Assembly: GCA_013146195.2 (NCBI GenBank)
Contig: CM028377.1
Location: forward strand, 60,160,109 to 60,224,108
Source: Codonopsis lanceolata
Lineage: Eukaryota; Streptophyta; Magnoliopsida; Asterales; Campanulaceae
Direction of reading: 5' to 3'
Length of the DNA: 64,000 nucleotides
A program made the position numbers and the translations under genes. How positions within the stretch are numbered: the stretch's first letter is position 1; every line of letters begins with the position of its first letter. The notes under the pieces were generated by a model. It had not been told where the DNA came from. It saw nothing but the letters and a program-made list of their open reading frames with translations, and ran no database searches. Shown here piece after piece: positions 1 through 10,015 of this stretch.

Positions 1-150
1 CCCCATCACCTACACCTCCTAATTTCTCATCCGATGCACCATCTCCTTCACCTTCTCCTCTTCCTCCATCTCCTGCACCCTTTATTTCCCCATCACCTAC
101 ACCTCCTACTTTCTCATTTAATGCACCATTTCTTTCACGTTCTTCTTTAC
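1..150. repeat. 87-bp tandem duplication in the copia linker
   Basis: The sequence starting at 1 (CCCCATCACCTACACCTCCT) recurs at 88 with a few substitutions, a period of 87 bp (29 codons). It lies in the Pro/Ser-rich linker that usually joins integrase to reverse transcriptase in copia polyproteins. The reading frame is kept through both copies. Confidence 0.8.
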
Positions 151-1800
151 CTTCTCTTCTTCCTACTCCTTCACCTCCTCCTCTTAGGCAGTCTACTAGA
201 CCTAGATTCCCATATGTTTTGCTTAAGGACTTTGATGTTCCTTCCCTTCATAAAATTCATTCCAATCCTCACACTTCATTCATTAATGCTTTAGCTAGTC
301 ATGTAGAACCTGCTTCCTATACACAAAGTGAAACACCAACATTGGGTTGATGCAATGAATGAAGAATTAGTAGCATTCGAGGCTAATAATACTTGGCGTG
401 TCAGGCCCCTTACCTGGGCAAAAGCCCGTTGGTCAGTAAGTGGGTTTACAAGGTTAAGTTTCTTGCAGATGGCGGTATGTAGAGGTATAAGGCCGACTAG
501 TTGCAAAGCGGTATACTCAATCTGGTATTGACTACCGTGAGACCTTTTCCCGTAGCTAAGATGGTATCTGCATTTAACTTTCCTTGCCCTTCCGCCAAAA
601 CCGGAGGTTCATCAATTGATGTCAATAATGCCTTCCTCCACGGGATTTGGAGGAAGAGGTGTATATGTCCATACCACCTGTTATTCTCGTTGGTCGGTCT
701 TCCGTTTGGTGTGTAAACTTCGAAGTCTTTATATGGACTTAAGCTGTGCCTCCGTGTAATGGTTTGCCAAGCTTACTAAAGCTCTTCTTCGAGTGTTTGT
801 TCGGCCTCACGCCGACTACTCAATGTTCACTCGACCAAGGGTTATTCTTTCACACACCATGTTAGTTTATATGGATGACATTATTGTCACAGGAATGATC
901 TCGCCGCTATCAATCCCTTAAACATTTTCTCGAATGCCAAGTTTAGTACCAAGAATCTGGGTCCAATCAAGTATTATTTGGGCATCGAGGTCTCCGGATC
1001 ATCTCGTGGATTTCATTTGTGTTAAAGAAAATATGCACTCGACCTGATTGCTGCTGCAGGTTTACAGGATGCCAAGTGTCTTTCTATCCCTTTAGACCCC
1101 AATGAAAACTATTTGTCTTCTCAAGCACCCTTTGTCTCGATCCTAGCTTTTATACGCTGGTTGGTAAGCTTCTTTATCTCACAATTACTGCATTCGATGT
1201 AGCCTTTAGCCCCATGCTTCGAGCCGCTTTGTCCACAAACCAACCCAATCCACCTCATGTCTTTATTCGTAGTTTTGAGATATTTCAAGACTTCTCCGGA
1301 CTTGGCTTATTTCTCTTCTACAAATGATCTTAGGCTCGTAGATTATGACAAGGATCTGGGGCAATCCGAATGATGAAGTCTCACCGGGTATTGCCTCATG
1401 TTAGGTACTTTTTACTATCCTGGATGTCCAAGAAGCAGTCTATTACTGCTAGGTCTTCAGTTGAAGCAGATTACAGGGCTTTAGCTACAGTTAGTAGTGA
1501 GGTTCTTTGGCTTCATGCTCTTCTCAAAGATCTGCAAGTCCATATTCCTCTTCCAGCCCAGCTTTATCATGCGGCACGCTTCGCCGCCATTGCTATTGCT
1601 TCCAATCCCTGTATCATGCCGTAACAAAACATATTGAATTGATCGCTACTTTGTCCTGAAAGGTCCAGCAGGTCTTCTCAAGCCTTTGTATATTCCTTCT
1701 AAATTGCAAGTGGCGTACATCTTTACCAAGTCTTTGGGTAAAGTCCCTCATTGTTTCTCTTTTATCCAAGTTGAAAGTGTTTGTTTTGCCCCACTTTCAC
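3..1800 (+). pseudogene. Copia pol remnant: linker, reverse transcriptase, RNase H
   Basis: The frame beginning at base 3 is open to 350 and encodes a Pro/Ser-rich linker ending in ALASHVEPASYTQ, a typical lead-in to the copia RT. After a frameshift near 325 comes HQHWVDAMNEELVAFEANNTW, the conserved RT entry motif. DVNNAFLHG follows at about 619-645. The catalytic YMDD is intact at 868-879 in the context LVYMDDIIVTG, with a frameshift just after it. NLGPIKYYLGIEV follows at about 950. RNase H is seen at 1430-1530 as KKQSITARSSVEADYRALA and EVLWL. At least six frameshifts or stops separate these blocks, so no functional polyprotein can be made. Assignment to copia is firm; the lineage is not resolved. 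Confidence 0.85.
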
Positions 1801-1817
1801 CTTGTGGGAGTGGGTAT

Positions 1818-2274
1818 TGACAATAGTATTGCTCCACATCAAGCACATGCCATTCACTCTCATTGTATAAGGAAGGATATACGAGATTCTACACGCTGAA
1901 CCAAGATCCCATTCGTTGATGTCCGGAGATGAATTCCGGCTTATTCCAGCCTCCGTGATTCCAGCCTTCTTTTTCCGTTAGTCTTCTGCTTTTCGTTAGT
2001 ATGTTGTTAAAGTTTGTTATTTAATTGGGGGTACAAATGTAATTACAATACATTTGGTAAGGATAGTTAGATCATAGATGAGGACTTTCTTGTTAGATTA
2101 TAAAGTCTGTTAGGGAGATACTAACTAACCGGAGGTTAAAAACCATTGTGGACGTATATTTTGTGTAAGTCGAGATAATGCATTCAACGGAGAAACCCCT
2201 CCTTTCCAAACTCTCTCACGCTAACAAGAATCCCACCTTTTCTCGCTTTCTAGACTAGTTTTTGACATAAGCAC
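1818..2274 (+). repeat. Probable 3' LTR of the degenerate copia element
   Basis: It begins with TGACAATAG directly after the purine-rich tract and may end at ...GACATAAGCA. No second LTR lies in the window, so the boundaries rest only on position and terminal dinucleotides. Confidence 0.4.
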
Positions 2275-3016
2275 GTAGCTTCGCCTTCATTGAACTTGAA
2301 TATTTGTTTCCGTGTCCAAAACCGCTTGTGGATGCGATTGCATAGTAATTTCCCTAGTAATTTGTCGACTTCTTGATTCGCCGGTAATGGGAGCTGGTGG
2401 CAACCATGTTGAGTCGAAAGGAAAGAAACGAGGAAGGACGGGGATGGAGGGGTTTAATATTTTTTATTTAGTTAATTACATTGGTACCCGTATATCTAGT
2501 TTTTAAAAAACAAAAATATTCTGAGTATTTATGTCTTTTCAAAAAAAAAAGAATCAATTGACAATTCTACCCCGGTCAATATCACGTGAGACGCATGACG
2601 CTGACCTAACGAAAAATAATAAAACGGACTGGGACGGAATGACCAATTACGTTACAAGCTTTAGTACAATAACGATTTTTAGGAATTTGAGACGAATTTG
2701 AGAAAACGTGTAAAGTATAGGGATAATTTGTGTAATTCACCCTAAGTATTACTGACCATAATTGCACAAACTATTTAAGCATAACCAAGATGTTTCTAGA
2801 ATATGTGAACATAAAGTTAAAAGATTGTAGGCATAATTTTTTAGAGTAAAATCCTTAGAAGTGAAATATTCACTCAAAATATTCCATTAGACTTTTACAT
2901 AAAACGTCGACGTAATATTCTAGCATTTTATAAATATTTCATTCGTTCCAGACAAAGGGTGTATCATATTATTTTTTGATGTTTCAGAAAGTGTGTACAA
3001 TTTCTATAATATTTTA
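2275..3016. other. Intergenic, no gene seen; possible small TIR element
   Basis: No coding sequence is recognised. Bases 2471-2744 may be a small degenerate Mutator-type MITE: the left end (GTTAATTACATTGGTACCCG) resembles the reverse complement of the right end (GTGAATTACACAAATTATCC). The match is weak and no target-site duplication was found. Confidence 0.35.
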
Positions 3017-3024
3017 CCTTTATA
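3017..3024. repeat. 8-bp target-site duplication, left copy (hAT)
   Basis: CCTTTATA immediately left of the element is repeated exactly at 4456-4463. Eight base pairs is the standard duplication length for hAT transposons. Confidence 0.85.
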
Positions 3025-4455
3025 TAGTGTCCAAACGGGCTGCGAGGCGGGTTTGCCGCAGCTCGAAAAGCCCGTGAAAAGCGAACGGGTGGGGCGGCAA
3101 AGCCCACAAACATAACGGTCATAGAAACTCCTAACCCAATCCGCCCCGCGTAGGGCCGCGGGCAAAACGGGCCAACCCGCAAAAAATGAGTTTATTTACT
3201 TTTTGAGAAGGCTATGAGCGAGAGAGTGCGTGATAACTTATTGCTTTTTCAACTTTTCGGGTCAGGTGACTATTCGTGTGTATGGTGCTATGGTTTAGAT
3301 TTGGATCTGGACCCCGCAAACCCTTACAGAAACCATGTCCTGCCAAATACTGGTTCAAAATCAAACATTTTAGGATTTAAACTCCTCCAAATAGAAATAA
3401 TCAAAATTAAAGTTCTAGATTTCATCATCCAAAAGAAAACTCTAATCATTCACGGGCGTTGCCAAATTCAATGCTGCAAAACCAAATTGATCACTATATC
3501 TCAATATACAATAATACAACACAGAAATAATTCTACTGTTCAAACATCTTTTTCTTCAATATGATGCAAAAGCAACATATATTTTGTAAATTTGCTATCT
3601 AAATCGTTATTTCAAGAAGCATCATCATAATGAGACTCAAAGATATTAGCTCAAATTAATTACACTAAAATTCAGGGAAAAGGAGAAATGCATGTATTGA
3701 CGAGTGGAAATGCGGAAGAAGCTTCGTCGGAAAATGGAGTGAAATCTACCGCAGAGATGTCGGAAGAGAGTGAGTCGTGATCGTGAACGTCGGAGGCGGA
3801 GGAGCAACGTTCAATGCTAGCGGAGGCGGAAGAGAAGAGACTAAAGTTGGACTCAACGGAGTAGATTAGGGAGTCAGGACTAACGTCTCGACCTCTGTAT
3901 CCGACCAGTCTCAACTGGTTATGATACATTATTCCACACGCCGGGATCTGGATGCAAGGAAAGCGTGAACGGCTGTCGAAGGATTAGCAAGGGTGAACGG
4001 TGAGCATTTGTCGGTGATCGGTTGACGAAGACTTGATCACTCTTCGGTCTTCGAGAGAGGCAGACGACTGAGATGAGTGACGGAGTGAGATCTAAGAGGC
4101 TGAGACAATGAGACTTGAGAAAATTGAGATGAAAATGAGAGTGTGTGTGACGGACTCACTGTGTAGACTGTAGACGCTCTAAGTCCCTAACCTTTACAGG
4201 CTTTAGGCTTACAATTACAGGTTACTTCCTTAAAGTTAAAGAGTAAATGGGCCTGGGCCGCTTTGAATTTTGATTATTGATGAATATGCGGGCTACCCGC
4301 TCCGCCCCACCCCAACCCGCGAAAGCCCGCGGCCCGCACGGGCAAAGCCCAAAAAGCCCGCATCCTAACGGATATTGAATATCTCAGCCCAACCCGCCCC
4401 TAATAGGTGGCGGGGCGGGCATGCCCGCGGGCTTTTGCCCTATTTGACAACTCTA
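3025..4455. mobile_element. Non-autonomous hAT-type DNA transposon, 1431 bp
   Basis: The left end reads TAGTGTCCAAACGGGC and the reverse complement of the right end reads TAGAGTTGTCAAATAGGGC. These imperfect inverted termini begin with TAG and match the common plant hAT pattern TAG-GTTGTCAAA-GGGC. Both ends are followed by about 150 bp rich in GGGC/GCCC runs, which fits the subterminal repeats that bind hAT transposase. It is flanked by a perfect 8-bp duplication. No transposase motif is seen. The longest open frame (3672-3929, minus, 85 codons) is Ser-rich, lacks recognisable domains and is probably chance. The element would need transposase supplied in trans. Confidence 0.8.
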
Positions 4456-4463
4456 CCTTTATA
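4456..4463. repeat. 8-bp target-site duplication, right copy (hAT)
   Basis: CCTTTATA, identical to 3017-3024. Confidence 0.85.
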
Positions 4464-4661
4464 CTTCACTTGTGATATAATCACATATTGCTATTGTTTA
4501 AGTACTTTTGTAATTATGACAAACTTTAATGACAATAATATATCTCCTTAATAATTAAATTTTTCAAATGGAGATTCTTTAGTTAAAACGGTGGGAGTAT
4601 AACAAATCAAGAATCAAGAAATGGGAAAACATTAAAGAAAAAAAAAGATGCACTCGTGTGG

Positions 4662-4670
4662 TTTATTATT
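4662..4670. repeat. 9-bp target-site duplication, left copy (MULE)
   Basis: TTTATTATT; the partner at 7110-7118 is TTTATTACT, one mismatch. Nine base pairs is typical of Mutator-like elements. Confidence 0.7.
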
Positions 4671-4905
4671 GGATTAAATAATTATTTGGTCTCTCAACTA
4701 TCCCAAAACTTTGCGTTTCGTCCCACTTTTTTTTTTTTGTATGCGTTTGGTTCCTCAATTAGATTTTTTTGATCAATTCCCCTTCCTACCGTTACCGTTA
4801 CTAAAAAATTAACATGAGCTAACTTTTCAAAAATGTCAAAACTATAGGGAGTTAATGTGCCAATTATAAAAGATATCATCTTCAACCTTGGAATTGGAAT
4901 TCAAA
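4671..4905 (+). repeat. Left terminal inverted repeat of the MULE
   Basis: Pairs with 6885-7109 in inverted orientation, with substitutions and small gaps. The outermost 20 bases are identical. Confidence 0.75.
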
Positions 4906-4932
4906 AAGATTATACAACAACAAAACATAACA

Positions 4933-5858
4933 TGTAAGGGCAAAATAGGCATGACCTATTTTGGTCTTGTTTTCACCTTTCTTGGTCATGAAGTTTTTAG
5001 TGGATTTTTAGTAACAAAATCTTTAGTTGCATTTTTGGAAACATAATTTTCCTAAAGATTTTTTGTTTTCTTGATCCTAAAGTCTAGGAGTCATTTTTGG
5101 TAACAAAATATTTAATTAGATTTTGGTTTTCTTGGACCTAAATCTTAGGAGTTGTTTTTGGTAACTAAATCTTTATATAAATCCTAGTCTAACCATGATT
5201 CTTGAGTTCTTTGATATTTGGTAATCAAATCTCATTAAATTGGTAAGTTATTGATTTTTTCATTAATAACTAATCATTTTCCTTGTAGTAGATGGACTGT
5301 TTTGCGTGTGTGTAGGAGATCGCACAACTATAAATAAAGGTGCAAGGATTCGTGCTTTGTGTAGAGCTCCAGAGAGAGAATAAAAGCCATACAGCCGTGG
5401 TCTGAAGTTTGGAGTTTAAGTTTTCCGAAGCGATCGACTAAAAGTCAATGTAGCTACATCGGCGGTAACATCGAGTCGAAAAGCTGTTTGTGCTTCCTAT
5501 TTCAGTTTAGGAAGCTGATTTTGTTTTTTCCCACGTTTTGTTTAACCTGTTTATGTGGGGTTTTTGTTCTCCAAGATTCATTATCTTGTGAGAATATTTT
5601 GTGTGTGATTTCACAAGTATTGTCGTATAAAACAATTATTCTTTTAGTGAAATCTTTGTGGCCTTGAGGCTAGGTCTACAAGTATTAACTTGTAGATTGT
5701 TTGGTAAACTTTTGTGTTTAATTTCGTGCTTTATTATTAAGTCTTCTGCTGTTTTGATTTTTCTGTTTATTGTGACTTCCATTGTAGTTTTTTTTCACAA
5801 GCTACATTGGAAATTGCATTAGGCAGTTTGGAGAATCCTAGCTACTTTCGTTCTTTCA
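4933..5858 (+). mobile_element. Solo LTR of the Sirevirus-like copia family
   Basis: Starts TGTAAGGGCAAAATAGG and ends CTACTTTCGTTCTTTCA, the same termini as the LTRs of the full element at 15836-21739 but in plus-sense orientation. It is flanked by a perfect 5-bp duplication, TAACA at 4928-4932 and 5859-5863. No internal region remains, so this is a product of LTR-LTR recombination. It shares the LTR termini and the outer LTR segments (for example TTTTCACCTTTCTTGGTC) with the full copy. The middle is strongly diverged. Confidence 0.85.
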
Positions 5859-6079
5859 TAACAGATCGAGGTTTATATCACCTTTATTCTATATTAACAC
5901 TGCCTTTTTCGATTTTTTTGTCATGTTAACTGGATAACCTCCCTTCCCTTCCCTCCATGTTTGGTTAAACATGGGATTTATTCCTTGTAACCTGAGCCTC
6001 ATTCCATCCACTCTCTCTTTCTTCCAATTTCAAACTCCTCTGCAACTCTATTCTATATTAACACTGCGCCCCCACCATC

Positions 6080-6292
6080 TCAAACCCAACTAAGCGGGAA
6101 CCAAGATGCCTCTAAAACTTTTGAACTCAAGAAGCTTCCGCCTCTGGCAAAAGTCCTTGCAGATCTGCCAGAAGAATCAGATCTAGAAGTATCCTCCACA
6201 GACTTTGGAGGTTTCGTATCAGACTCGAAGATCCAGTGCATATGCTTCCCGCCGATGAGCTCTTTTTCGGCTATAAACTCGTTCTGCTGCAT
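6080..6292 (-). pseudogene. Open segment inside the MULE, origin unknown
   Basis: A 70-codon open frame starting MQQNEFIAEKELIGGKHMHW that extends upstream in frame without an ATG. It overlaps the end of the fasciclin fragment in another frame. Its mixed, protein-like composition suggests captured coding DNA, but I recognise no family. It could be a frameshifted continuation of the captured gene or a second capture. Confidence 0.35.
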
Positions 6293-6689
6293 CTCTCGAT
6301 GATCCGACTGGCAGTGGTTTCTACGATACCATCTGGTATCTGATACACTGAAATATCAACGAAGAGCAAAGATTTGATAAATGACCCGTGGGAGAGGGCG
6401 TTGTTTCCTGGGATGAATAGAGTGGTGGTTAAAGGGAGGATTAATGGGTTTGTGTTGGAGAGGATGTTGGCACAACCGACAAAGTCACCGGCACCGTTTA
6501 GTGCATCGATTATGTTGTTGAGTTGTTGTTGTCGTTGTTGTTGTTGGTAATGTAGTTGTGACGTGGGTGGCAGGGTAATGGTGTTAGTGGAGGTGATGTT
6601 GGTGGTGGAATCAGAGACTTTATGGCGGTGGAGATGAGGCAGAGATTTGTGATGGTGAGGAGTGTTGTGAGGAGGAGCAAATTGGCCAT
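6271..6689 (-). pseudogene. Captured fasciclin (FAS1) domain gene fragment
   Basis: The minus strand starts MANLLLLTTLLTITNLCLIS, a convincing signal peptide. After a frameshift in the short Thr/Pro-rich stretch, another frame gives an Asn/Gln-rich segment and then LNNIIDALNGAGDFVGCANI, followed by LPLTTTLFIPGNNAL. That is the N-terminal part of a FAS1 domain as found in plant fasciclin-like arabinogalactan proteins, which are secreted or GPI-anchored cell-wall proteins. It continues to VYQIPDGIVETTASRIIERC and stops at 6271-6273. The domain is truncated, there is no second half or GPI signal, and the frame is broken, so it should not make a normal protein. The position between MULE inverted repeats supports capture. 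FAS1 identity is recognised from motif pattern only. Confidence 0.65.
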
Positions 6690-6884
6690 GAAATTGGGTA
6701 GAAGGTTTGTTGCAAAAATGTGTTCGGTTTCTCTGCCCTTCTTGTATAATGAGGGAGAAAGAGATGAACTTGGTTGGTGATGAAAGAGGAATGAAAGCAG
6801 AATAGTTTTTGGAATGAGGGAAAATTGGATGATATATGTTTTTTGTGGATGAGAATTGACCAAAAAAATTATTAACATTTTCAA

Positions 6885-7109
6885 TTTCAATTCCAAGGTT
6901 GAAGATGACTTAATTTTTCAATTGACACATAATTCCCTATAGTTTGGACAGTTTAAAAAGTTGACCAATGTTAATTTTTTTAATAACGGTAACGAAAAGA
7001 AGGGAGAATTAAACAAAAAAATCAATCGAGAAACCAAACACATACAAAAAATAGTATAACAAAACGCAAAGTTTTGGGATAATTCATGGACCAAATAATT
7101 ATTTAATCC
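6885..7109 (-). repeat. Right terminal inverted repeat of the MULE
   Basis: Inverted partner of 4671-4905. Confidence 0.75.
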
Positions 7110-7118
7110 TTTATTACT
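7110..7118. repeat. 9-bp target-site duplication, right copy (MULE)
   Basis: TTTATTACT; partner of 4662-4670. Confidence 0.7.
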
Positions 7119-7585
7119 AGTCAAACTTATTAAACTCACAACTTTACTTGCATGTATCTTCTTCAAATTGTACTATACCTATCACTATTTTAAGAAATAA
7201 GACAATTTTTTTGGAAAACAAAACAAATAGGAAAGAGGAACTATTTTTGGGGGGAGTAGGTCTACTAACCGTCTTAAAAATCTTAATTATTCGTAAGAGA
7301 GAACTTCGCTCTCTTACAACCCAACTCACCAACCTATAGTCAAATCAATATAAAATGTGAGTAAAAGTTTTTACCTTTTTGGGGATGAAGGGAGTAATTT
7401 TCTAATCTTCAAGACAATTAATTACTAGAATAACGAGTATAATTCTGCTGTCGACAAAAATATAAAAATTAAAGTTCTGCAAATACAAATGCATCCACAC
7501 ATTGAAGGTAGCGATGACAATGAACAATCCAAGCCACCGGACTAACCATCACATTTTCGGGAAGCTATCAAGATATCCTCTATAG
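7119..7585. other. Intergenic; 3' flank of the host gene
   Basis: No coding sequence seen. It contains a small perfect hairpin at 7293-7317: arms GTAAGAGAG and CTCTCTTAC with a 7-base loop. Such arms are common in plant MITE remnants. The right part is likely 3' UTR of the minus-strand gene ending at 7586. Confidence 0.5.
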
Positions 7586-9865
7586 CTATCTGCTCTTTGA
7601 AGAAAGACCGCTGCCAATTGGGATCTTTTCCTCTTTGAATGGTTGGGTGGATGGATCCGATACAGTTGGTAATCTTGAAACACTACCCTTCCCCTTTCTT
7701 GCATTTGGTCCCAACTCTTCTATCATGTACTTCCACCCATCAATGGGTCTCCTTCTGCTAAATATGTGCGTTTTGATGAAACTTGCTATCTGCATAAGTT
7801 TTTTTTTTCTTAAGATTATAAGAATCAAGATATTGCGGCTAAACATGCGAGCCACCACAAGTGTGGCAAGAGATAGTCACAAATAAAAACATGGAGTCCA
7901 GAATACAAAAATAATAATGACTTGTAATAACAGAAACTCTCATTAACAAGGGATTGCATAAGTACATGTGTGGTGCAGGTGGGTGATGGGAATGAAAAGA
8001 GACCTGGTATTTGCTGAACGCAATTCTACGTTCAAATTCTTGGACTAGGATGTCTTCTTCCCTCTGTGACATCTCCCAGATATTCCCATCTTGACCCTTT
8101 GATGTTGTTTCCCATCCATCGGGCTTATTTTTCAATTCAGAAGAATTCATGGTTTGGGAGGAGTTCAAATCGTTGTTCGTAGAATCAAATATCCTGCAAT
8201 GTTATTAACACAAGTCTAGTTATTTCCGCCTTACATGTTCAGTATGAAAACCATGCAACAGTGTCCCTGATATGATAACAAGGAATATGAAATTTCCACC
8301 TTCACAAAACATTTACATCTTGCAGGAAACTGTTTTAGCTATTACCTAATCGAAGCTGTTAATTGATACATAACATTGTTCATCTCTCTCTCTCTCAATT
8401 GCTACTGAGAAGGATCGGGAAAACTTGTCCATGAGCAGGGAAAATAATGCATAACAAGGTATTTCTTAGGTCACAACCCTGAAACATAACAGGACACATA
8501 ATACAGATGGTTTTAATTTCCTTAATCATGAAATTTTATTTTCCAGTTTACACAATCATATCTATAGTTATTTTGTGTAGAAACCAATTTATCAAATGAT
8601 AGAATAGCCACTTTTCCGTGGAAGAGCAGTCCTACACTCTTATTCGACTCTGTTCAATTATTATTTCTAACCTCAAGTTCATCATTATGTGCCTATTACA
8701 AGCACGTTCCCTAGTTTCAAGCCTTCACGGCAACAGATTGTTACACTAAACTGCATTCTGCTGGGGCTTAAGACACAAAACATATGCTGAGACCCAGTTT
8801 TAGTATTGAGTAATTTTTGGAACCGGAGCTTTTAAATTGGAGATCATGTAGTTCCAAGCTAATTTAACTCAATATCCGATACAACTAACCTAAAAAAAAA
8901 AGATTAACTTAGCAGTGATGCAATCCAATAAGGATGTTTGTCAGAGAGATACTAGACATGTAAACAAAGCCGAGGTTAAGTTAAACTCGGATATTTCAAG
9001 TTTGGCTCGCTAAATCTGAAACATAGAAGCAAGATTAAGCTGATGATCACCGACCTCAAACATGAATCAAGCTAAACAACATATGCTAAAGCTCGGGTCA
9101 TTTATGTAACATCTGAGCGCCACTCAAGTCAAAGCTCAAATCAGTTGGCCAGTTAATATGATAAAATAATATTGAACAAAAACATGTGTAATTCTGTGTA
9201 TATTGTACACTAATCAAGCTCATTTGAGTAAAAAATGACTTTTAACCGAACCTAAAATCATGTTTAATTTAACGAGTCATGAAGTTATGTGTGCGTGAGT
9301 CAGTGAGTGTGAGAGAGGAAGGAAATGCATACTCCGAGGCGCTATCCAGCAATCGCTCAATATCATCACCGCCGCCGCTGCCCAACACGGAATCGGTTAA
9401 TTTAGACTCCTCCATCCTCTCGATCTCTTTCATCCACAACCCAGCATGAACCCTCTGTTTCTTTAACCTATAATCCTTCTTTACTCTCTCCAAACTATAC
9501 AGCGAACTAGTAGTGCTCGATTCCTTCTTCTGCTGCAGTTGCAATCGTCGCTCTTCTTCCGCCTTCTTATGATTCCTTTTCCTTCTCTGGTCCCAATTAT
9601 CAGTCATGTCTTCAACAAATGCCTTCGTCTCGGGATCCACGTCCGACGGGACCACCTGATTATCGGAGATTGAGAAATTGACGTCGGTCTCCCATGGTGC
9701 CCGATTTTTCCCCGACAGGTCTTCCGGTAGCCACGCTGTCTCCCAGGCGTCGTTCCATTCGTCCTCGCCGCCGCCGCCTTTGTTGGAAGGGGGTTTGGTT
9801 GAGAGTGGCCGGAGATTGAGCAAGGGTTTTTTTATGAGGGAGGAAATTCTATGGATTTTATTCAT
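7586..9865 (-). CDS. Conserved plant mitochondrial-type protein, 3 exons, 308 aa (tentatively GCD1-like)
   Basis: Exons on the minus strand: 9865-9333, 8193-8004 and 7789-7586, with introns 9332-8194 (GTATGC...TTGCAG) and 8003-7790 (GTCTCT...ATGCAG). The phases join cleanly to 308 codons plus TAG. The N-terminus MNKIHRISSLIKKPLLNLRP is basic and lacks acidic residues, as in mitochondrial presequences. It is followed by WNDAWETAWLPEDLSGKNRA, a charged helical middle (about residues 75-165), KNKPDGWETTSKGQDGNIWE, and a conserved-looking C-terminus IASFIKTHIFSRRRPIDGWK. No enzymatic motif is visible. From memory the pattern resembles Arabidopsis GAMETE CELL DEFECTIVE 1, a mitochondrial protein needed for gametophyte function; this is not verified. 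It is the only intact gene in the window. Start: first ATG of the open exon, with a site II promoter motif about 70 bp upstream. Confidence 0.85.
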
Positions 9866-9934
9866 GGTTGTGGAAATGGTTATTGAGAAAGACGAGTACA
9901 GCGGTGAAAGTGAAGGACATCGCCCGCTTTAACA

Positions 9935-9940
9935 TGGGCC
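9935..9940 (-). promoter_or_regulatory. Site II-type promoter motif (GGCCCA)
   Basis: TGGGCC on the plus strand, GGCCCA read with the gene, 70 bp upstream of the start codon at 9865. Site II elements (TGGGCY) are bound by TCP factors and are common in promoters of nuclear genes for ribosomal and mitochondrial proteins. That fits the predicted targeting. Confidence 0.4.
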
Positions 9941-10015
9941 TAAATTGTGGGTAAATTCGGGTCGGTCCTCGTAAGTTTTCAACAGCTAGTATGTTAGGTT
10001 TTTTTTTTTTTTTTT

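Larger units (their letters stand above)
1..2274 (+). mobile_element. Degenerate Ty1/copia retrotransposon, 3' half
   Basis: The left edge of the window cuts into a copia element read on the plus strand. In order it shows a Pro/Ser-rich linker, reverse transcriptase, RNase H, a purine-rich stretch (CTTGTGGGAGTGGG near 1801-1814) that fits a polypurine tract, and then a non-coding segment that fits a 3' LTR. Many frameshifts and stops make it non-functional. Gag, protease and integrase would lie to the left, outside the window. The right boundary is inferred from the TG...CA rule and is uncertain. Confidence 0.85.
4671..7109. mobile_element. Mutator-like element carrying host gene sequence (pack-MULE)
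   Basis: Long terminal inverted repeats of about 230 bp (4671-4905 and 6885-7109) share blocks such as GGATTAAATAATTATTTGG, CCCAAAACTTTGCGTTT and TCATCTTCAACCTTGGAATT. A near-perfect 9-bp duplication flanks the element. No MuDR transposase is seen. Instead the interior carries a fragment of a fasciclin-domain gene (6271-6689, minus), a further open segment at 6080-6292, and a solo LTR inserted later at 4933-5858. This is the layout of a pack-MULE. Without the LTR and its duplication the element would be about 1.5 kb. Confidence 0.75.

Noticed and set aside
3755..3785. Similarity to miR156 (GGAAGAGAGTGAG)
   Set aside because: Partial match only, inside the hAT element, with no foldback partner at the right distance.
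3672..3929. 85-codon Ser-rich frame in the hAT element as transposase
   Set aside because: It lacks any hAT dimerisation or zinc-finger motif and is too short.
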